Origin: Enterocloster bolteae
GTDB lineage: Bacteria > Bacillota_A > Clostridia > Lachnospirales > Lachnospiraceae
Reading direction: 5' to 3'
Assembly: GCA_021769025.1 (NCBI GenBank)
Contig: JAETTS010000074.1
Coordinates: forward strand, 1 to 9,489
DNA: 9,489 nt
Shown here: piece after piece, positions 7,193 through 9,489 of the stretch
Numbering within the stretch: the stretch's first letter is position 1
Layout: each line of letters opens with the position of its first letter
Made by a program: the position numbers and the translations under genes
Notes under the pieces: model-generated
What the model saw: the letters and a program-made list of their open reading frames with translations, nothing else
Database searches by the model: none
What the model was told of the DNA's origin: nothing

Positions 7193-8822
7193 GGACACCA
7201 ACGGAGACGGAATCGGAGACCTAAACGGCATTACGGAGAAGCTGGATTATCTGAAGGAACTGGGGGTTGATGTCATCTGGCTGTCGCCGGTCTATCAGTC
7301 TCCCAATGATGACAACGGCTACGATATCAGTGATTATCAGGCTATTATGCCGGAGTTTGGAACTATGGAGGATTTTGACCGGATGCTTGGGGAAGCCCAC
7401 AAGAGAGGGCTTCGCATCGTCATGGATCTGGTGGTGAACCACACATCGGACGAGCACCCATGGTTCGTGGAAAGCCGCAAATCCACAGACAATCCTTACC
7501 GGGATTATTACATATGGAGGCAGGGAAAGGGAGGAGAAGAGACAGCCAGGAAAGAGCCCAATAACTGGGGATCTTTTTTCAGCGGTTCTGCCTGGGAGTA
7601 TGACAAGGAGACAGACATGTATTTTCTTCATCTGTTCTCCAAAAAACAGCCGGATCTGAACTGGGAAAATGACAAAGTCCGGGAGGAAGTCTTTTCCATG
7701 ATGGACTGGTGGCTGAAGAAGGGAATTGATGGGTTCCGCATGGATGTGATCAGCCTGATCTCCAAGGTGCAGAGTTTTCCAGATGGTTCAGCCAAGGAGC
7801 ATTCTCCTTATGGAGATGCCGGCCCCTTTACGGCTAACGGCCCCAGAGTTCATGAGTATCTGAAGGAGATGAACCAAAAGGTACTGTCAAAGTATGACAT
7901 TATGACTGTGGGAGAGGCTTCTGGGGTCACGGTGGAGGAAGCAAAGAAATACGCCTCCCTGGACGGATCTGAGCTTAATATGGTATTTCAGTTTGAGCAT
8001 ATGGATTTAGACGGAGGGGAGACCTTTAAGTGGAATGACAGGAAGATCGACCTGGTGGAGTTAAAAGAGACATTAAGTAAATGGCAGCGTGAACTGGACG
8101 GGAAGGCCTGGAACAGCCTGTACTGGGACAATCACGACCAGCCGAGAATCGTTTCCCGCCTGGGAGACGACAAGACCTACCGGGAGCGGTCTGCCAAGAT
8201 GTTGGCCACCTGCCTTCATATGATGCAGGGAACGCCCTACATCTACCAGGGCGAGGAACTGGGAATGACCAATGTGCCGTTCCAGGGGATCGAAGATTTC
8301 CGGGATATCGAGAGTATCAACGCGTTCCGGGATCTGACAGGAAGAGGGATGGATGAGGAAACCGTCTTGCGGTACATCCGGTATAAGAGCAGGGACAATG
8401 CCAGAACGCCGTTCCAGTGGGATGACAGCCAGGCAGCCGGATTTACCACAGGAACCCCTTGGATCATGGTTAATCCGAATTATAAGGAAATCAATGCCAA
8501 AAGAGCACTGGAAGAAAAGGACTCTGTCTTTTACTATTATCAGAAGTTGATTCATTTAAGGAAGCAGTATCCGGTGATCGTATATGGACACTATGATCTT
8601 TTGCTTCCAGACAGCAGACAACTGTATGTCTATACCAGGGAGTATGAGGGAGACCGTCTTCTGACAATCTGCAATTTTACTGGCCAGAAGGTAGAGTATA
8701 CGCTTTTAGACGGCTTTAAAGATGGGGAAATCCTGATATCCAACACAGGAAGGAGCCAGGCAGAGGAGGTTCTGGGACTGGAGCCCTATGAGGCGCTGGT
8801 GTTGTATGTTGGAAGGGCATAG
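7137..8822 (+). CDS. GH13 alpha-glucosidase, oligo-1,6-glucosidase type
   Basis: A 561-aa cytoplasmic (no signal peptide) glycoside hydrolase family 13 enzyme that should release glucose from the non-reducing end of short alpha-glucosides. The TIM-barrel motifs are complete: a calcium-site-like loop DTNGDGIGD (20-28), region I DLVVNH (97-102), QPDLN (171-175), region II GFRMDV with nucleophile Asp203, acid/base Glu260 (VGEAS) and stabiliser Asp334 (WDNHDQP). Val204 follows the nucleophile; in this subfamily valine there is associated with alpha-1,6 cleavage (isomaltose, panose) rather than maltose. Dextran glucosidase and trehalose-6-phosphate hydrolase are close relatives and cannot be excluded. 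The start at 7137 has AGGAGG (7121-7126) 10 nt upstream and lies inside engB, in another frame. An in-frame ATG at 7116 lies upstream of that site and is rejected. No transporter or regulator gene sits beside it. Confidence 0.92.
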   Translation: MKAWWKESVVYQIYPRSFKDTNGDGIGDLNGITEKLDYLKELGVDVIWLSPVYQSPNDDNGYDISDYQAIMPEFGTMEDFDRMLGEAHKRGLRIVMDLVVNHTSDEHPWFVESRKSTDNPYRDYYIWRQGKGGEETARKEPNNWGSFFSGSAWEYDKETDMYFLHLFSKKQPDLNWENDKVREEVFSMMDWWLKKGIDGFRMDVISLISKVQSFPDGSAKEHSPYGDAGPFTANGPRVHEYLKEMNQKVLSKYDIMTVGEASGVTVEEAKKYASLDGSELNMVFQFEHMDLDGGETFKWNDRKIDLVELKETLSKWQRELDGKAWNSLYWDNHDQPRIVSRLGDDKTYRERSAKMLATCLHMMQGTPYIYQGEELGMTNVPFQGIEDFRDIESINAFRDLTGRGMDEETVLRYIRYKSRDNARTPFQWDDSQAAGFTTGTPWIMVNPNYKEINAKRALEEKDSVFYYYQKLIHLRKQYPVIVYGHYDLLLPDSRQLYVYTREYEGDRLLTICNFTGQKVEYTLLDGFKDGEILISNTGRSQAEEVLGLEPYEALVLYVGRA

Positions 8823-8832
8823 GATAGCTAAA

Positions 8833-8841
8833 TGATATGAT
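8833..8841 (+). promoter_or_regulatory. Possible extended -10 promoter for the DUF2164 gene
   Basis: TGATATGAT at 8833-8841 fits an extended -10 element (TGn plus TATGAT). The only -35-like hexamer nearby, TTGGAA (8809-8814), is 21 nt away, which is too far, so the call rests on the extended -10 alone. A start about 7 nt downstream, near 8848, would fall at the first base of the foldable element that follows. That coincidence is suggestive but not proof. Confidence 0.35.
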
Positions 8842-8846
8842 TCCGG

Positions 8847-8939
8847 GGGCAGTACCTGCCCTTCTGAGATAACGTAGCCAAGAGAGGGACCTCAACGAAA
8901 TGACATCGGGAGTGAACCGTTACTCTGGCGGGTTACTGC
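8847..8939 (+). ncRNA. Candidate structured leader or small RNA upstream of the DUF2164 gene
   Basis: The 128-nt gap after the glucosidase gene is mostly one foldable unit. GCAGTACCTGCC (8849-8860) pairs with 8927-8939 over 12 bp, including one G-T pair and one bulged T (8933). Inside it, GAGATAACG (8866-8874) pairs with CGTTACTC (8918-8925) over 8 bp with one bulged A. The apical 43 nt could add small stems. An alternative local hairpin, GGGCAG (8847-8852) with CTGCCC (8856-8861), competes with the outer stem. No U-tract follows either form, so it does not look like a terminator. It ends 14 nt before the GGAGG of the next gene. I recognise no known riboswitch consensus. It could be a leader element, a small RNA or an intergenic repeat. 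Confidence 0.45.
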
Positions 8940-8963
8940 ACAAAGAAAGGAATGGAGGCAAAA

Positions 8964-9233
8964 ATGAGAAGAAGAAAAAGCCTTTCTGCCATTTCCCTGA
9001 CGGATGACGAAAAGAAATGGATTGCTGACGAGATCAAAGCCTTTTACCTGGATGAGCGGGGAGAGGAGATCGGCATCATTGAACAGCAGCAGTTGATGGA
9101 TCTGTTTGTGGAGAAGCTGGGGCCGGTTCTCTATGACAAAGGACTGGATGATGCCAGAAAATGGTATCAGAGACAGATGGAGAATCTGGAGTCAGATTAT
9201 TATCTGCTTTACCGGGGGGATCAGGTTCGGTAA
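8964..9233 (+). CDS. DUF2164 family protein of unknown function
   Basis: A small soluble acidic protein of 89 aa that I recognise as DUF2164-like, from the ERGEEIG motif (31-37) and the LGPVLYDKGLDDARKW stretch (52-67). The basic N-terminus (MRRRK) is followed by predicted helices. There is no signal peptide, membrane segment or metal-binding motif. No function is established for the family as far as I know. The start is placed at 8964, where GGAGG (8954-8958) lies 5 nt upstream. An in-frame ATG at 8952 has an AAGG run almost touching it and would add only four residues. The gene follows a foldable non-coding element, faces the sigG-like gene, and may be transcribed from its own weak promoter or by readthrough from the glucosidase gene. 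Confidence 0.8.
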   Translation: MRRRKSLSAISLTDDEKKWIADEIKAFYLDERGEEIGIIEQQQLMDLFVEKLGPVLYDKGLDDARKWYQRQMENLESDYYLLYRGDQVR

Positions 9234-9290
9234 GAAAAGGATGAAGTCGGAGATCAATGAGATGAGATTGAGACGTTTTTGAAGGATTAA

Positions 9291-9331
9291 AAAGGAACTG
9301 CCTGCGGCTTATAGACCGCGTCAGTTCCTTT
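9291..9331. terminator. Bidirectional terminator between convergent genes
   Basis: AAAGGAACTG (9291-9300) and CAGTTCCTTT (9322-9331) form a perfect 10-bp stem. An inner GCGG/CCGC helix (9304-9307 with 9316-9319) sits above a small internal loop and is capped by an 8-nt loop. The plus side continues into pyrimidine-rich DNA (CTCTCTATTTTCC), and the minus side into TTAATCC. Placed 57 nt after the DUF2164 stop and 34 nt beyond the sigG-like stop, it probably ends both transcripts. Confidence 0.82.
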
Positions 9332-9365
9332 CTCTCTATTTTCCTGTCTGGTACAAACGATACGG

Positions 9366-9489
9366 TTACACCAGATAATTCTTCATAGCCTTCAAGGCAT
9401 TTTTTTCCAGCCGTGACACCTGGGCCTGGCTGATATGGATTTCTTCCGCCACTTCGGTCTGAGTCTTCCCCTCGAAGAACCGCATGTCA
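9366..9489 (-). CDS. sigG: Sporulation sigma factor, sigma-G type, C-terminal fragment
   Basis: The right edge cuts into a minus-strand gene; its last 40 residues and stop codon (complement of 9366-9368) are visible. They read as sigma-70 region 4.2, the helix-turn-helix that contacts the -35 element, with TQTEVAEEIHISQAQVSRLEK at positions 9-29 of the visible part (TQTEVAEEIH, ISQAQVSRLEK). The RFF-GKTQ-EVAEEI-ISQAQVSRLEK pattern fits sigma-G, the late forespore sigma factor, better than sigma-F (usually ISQVQVSRLEK) or sigma-E (ISQSYISRLEK). Its presence implies an endospore-forming host. The gene is incomplete only because the window ends. It converges on the DUF2164 gene and shares a terminator with it. 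Identity as sigma-G rather than a paralogue rests on a short segment. Confidence 0.82.
   Translation of the reverse strand, partial: DMRFFEGKTQTEVAEEIHISQAQVSRLEKNALKAMKNYLV

Noticed and set aside
9241..9282. A 13-codon frame after the DUF2164 gene
   Set aside because: Its AAGG touches the ATG with no spacing, it is very short, and it has no recognisable product.
1..9489. Mobile elements, CRISPR arrays, tRNA or rRNA genes, toxin-antitoxin or phage genes
   Set aside because: No transposase, integrase, regularly spaced repeats or RNA gene hallmarks were seen; the window is tightly packed conserved core genes.

Overview
The window looks like core chromosome of a spore-forming, low-GC Gram-positive anaerobe, most likely a Lachnospiraceae/Clostridium-cluster-XIV-type Firmicute. 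The evidence is the gene order tig-clpP-clpX-lon-engB typical of Firmicutes, strong AGGAGG ribosome-binding sites, consensus vegetative promoters, and the 3' end of a forespore sigma factor gene (sigG-like) at the right edge. The genus assignment is inference; no 16S or species marker is present.

Layout. (1) 1-469, minus strand: a 150-aa CYTH/triphosphate-tunnel protein with its own consensus promoter, and a hairpin over its stop codon. (2) 470-831: a divergent non-coding region with back-to-back promoters for the CYTH gene and tig, separated by an unexplained block (about 585-672) carrying three copies of one palindromic word that can form competing hairpins. (3) 832-4059, plus strand: tig, clpP and clpX, closely spaced and ending in a very strong symmetric terminator. 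(4) 4171-9233: lon, engB (ysxC/yihA), a GH13 oligo-1,6-glucosidase-type enzyme whose start lies 56 nt inside the end of engB, then a DUF2164 gene preceded by a 91-nt foldable non-coding element. (5) 9291-9331: a terminator shared with the convergent, truncated sigG-like gene at 9366-9489.

How the genes work together. Trigger factor folds nascent chains at the ribosome. ClpX unfolds substrates and feeds them to ClpP. Lon is a second, self-contained ATP-dependent protease. EngB is a GTPase for 50S subunit assembly. The block is therefore a protein birth-and-death module, with a carbohydrate enzyme and a small uncharacterised protein attached at its 3' end. All catalytic residues I could check (ClpP Ser98/His123/Asp172, Lon Ser677/Lys720, ClpX zinc cysteines and Walker motifs, GH13 Asp203/Glu260/Asp334) are present, and no gene looks broken.

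I do not see a new defence, mobile or biosynthetic system. The points worth a second look are in the non-coding DNA: the palindromic block upstream of tig, the structured element upstream of the DUF2164 gene (which shares short words with it), and the strong terminator between clpX and lon with no obvious lon promoter after it. The engB/glucosidase overlap is the other.
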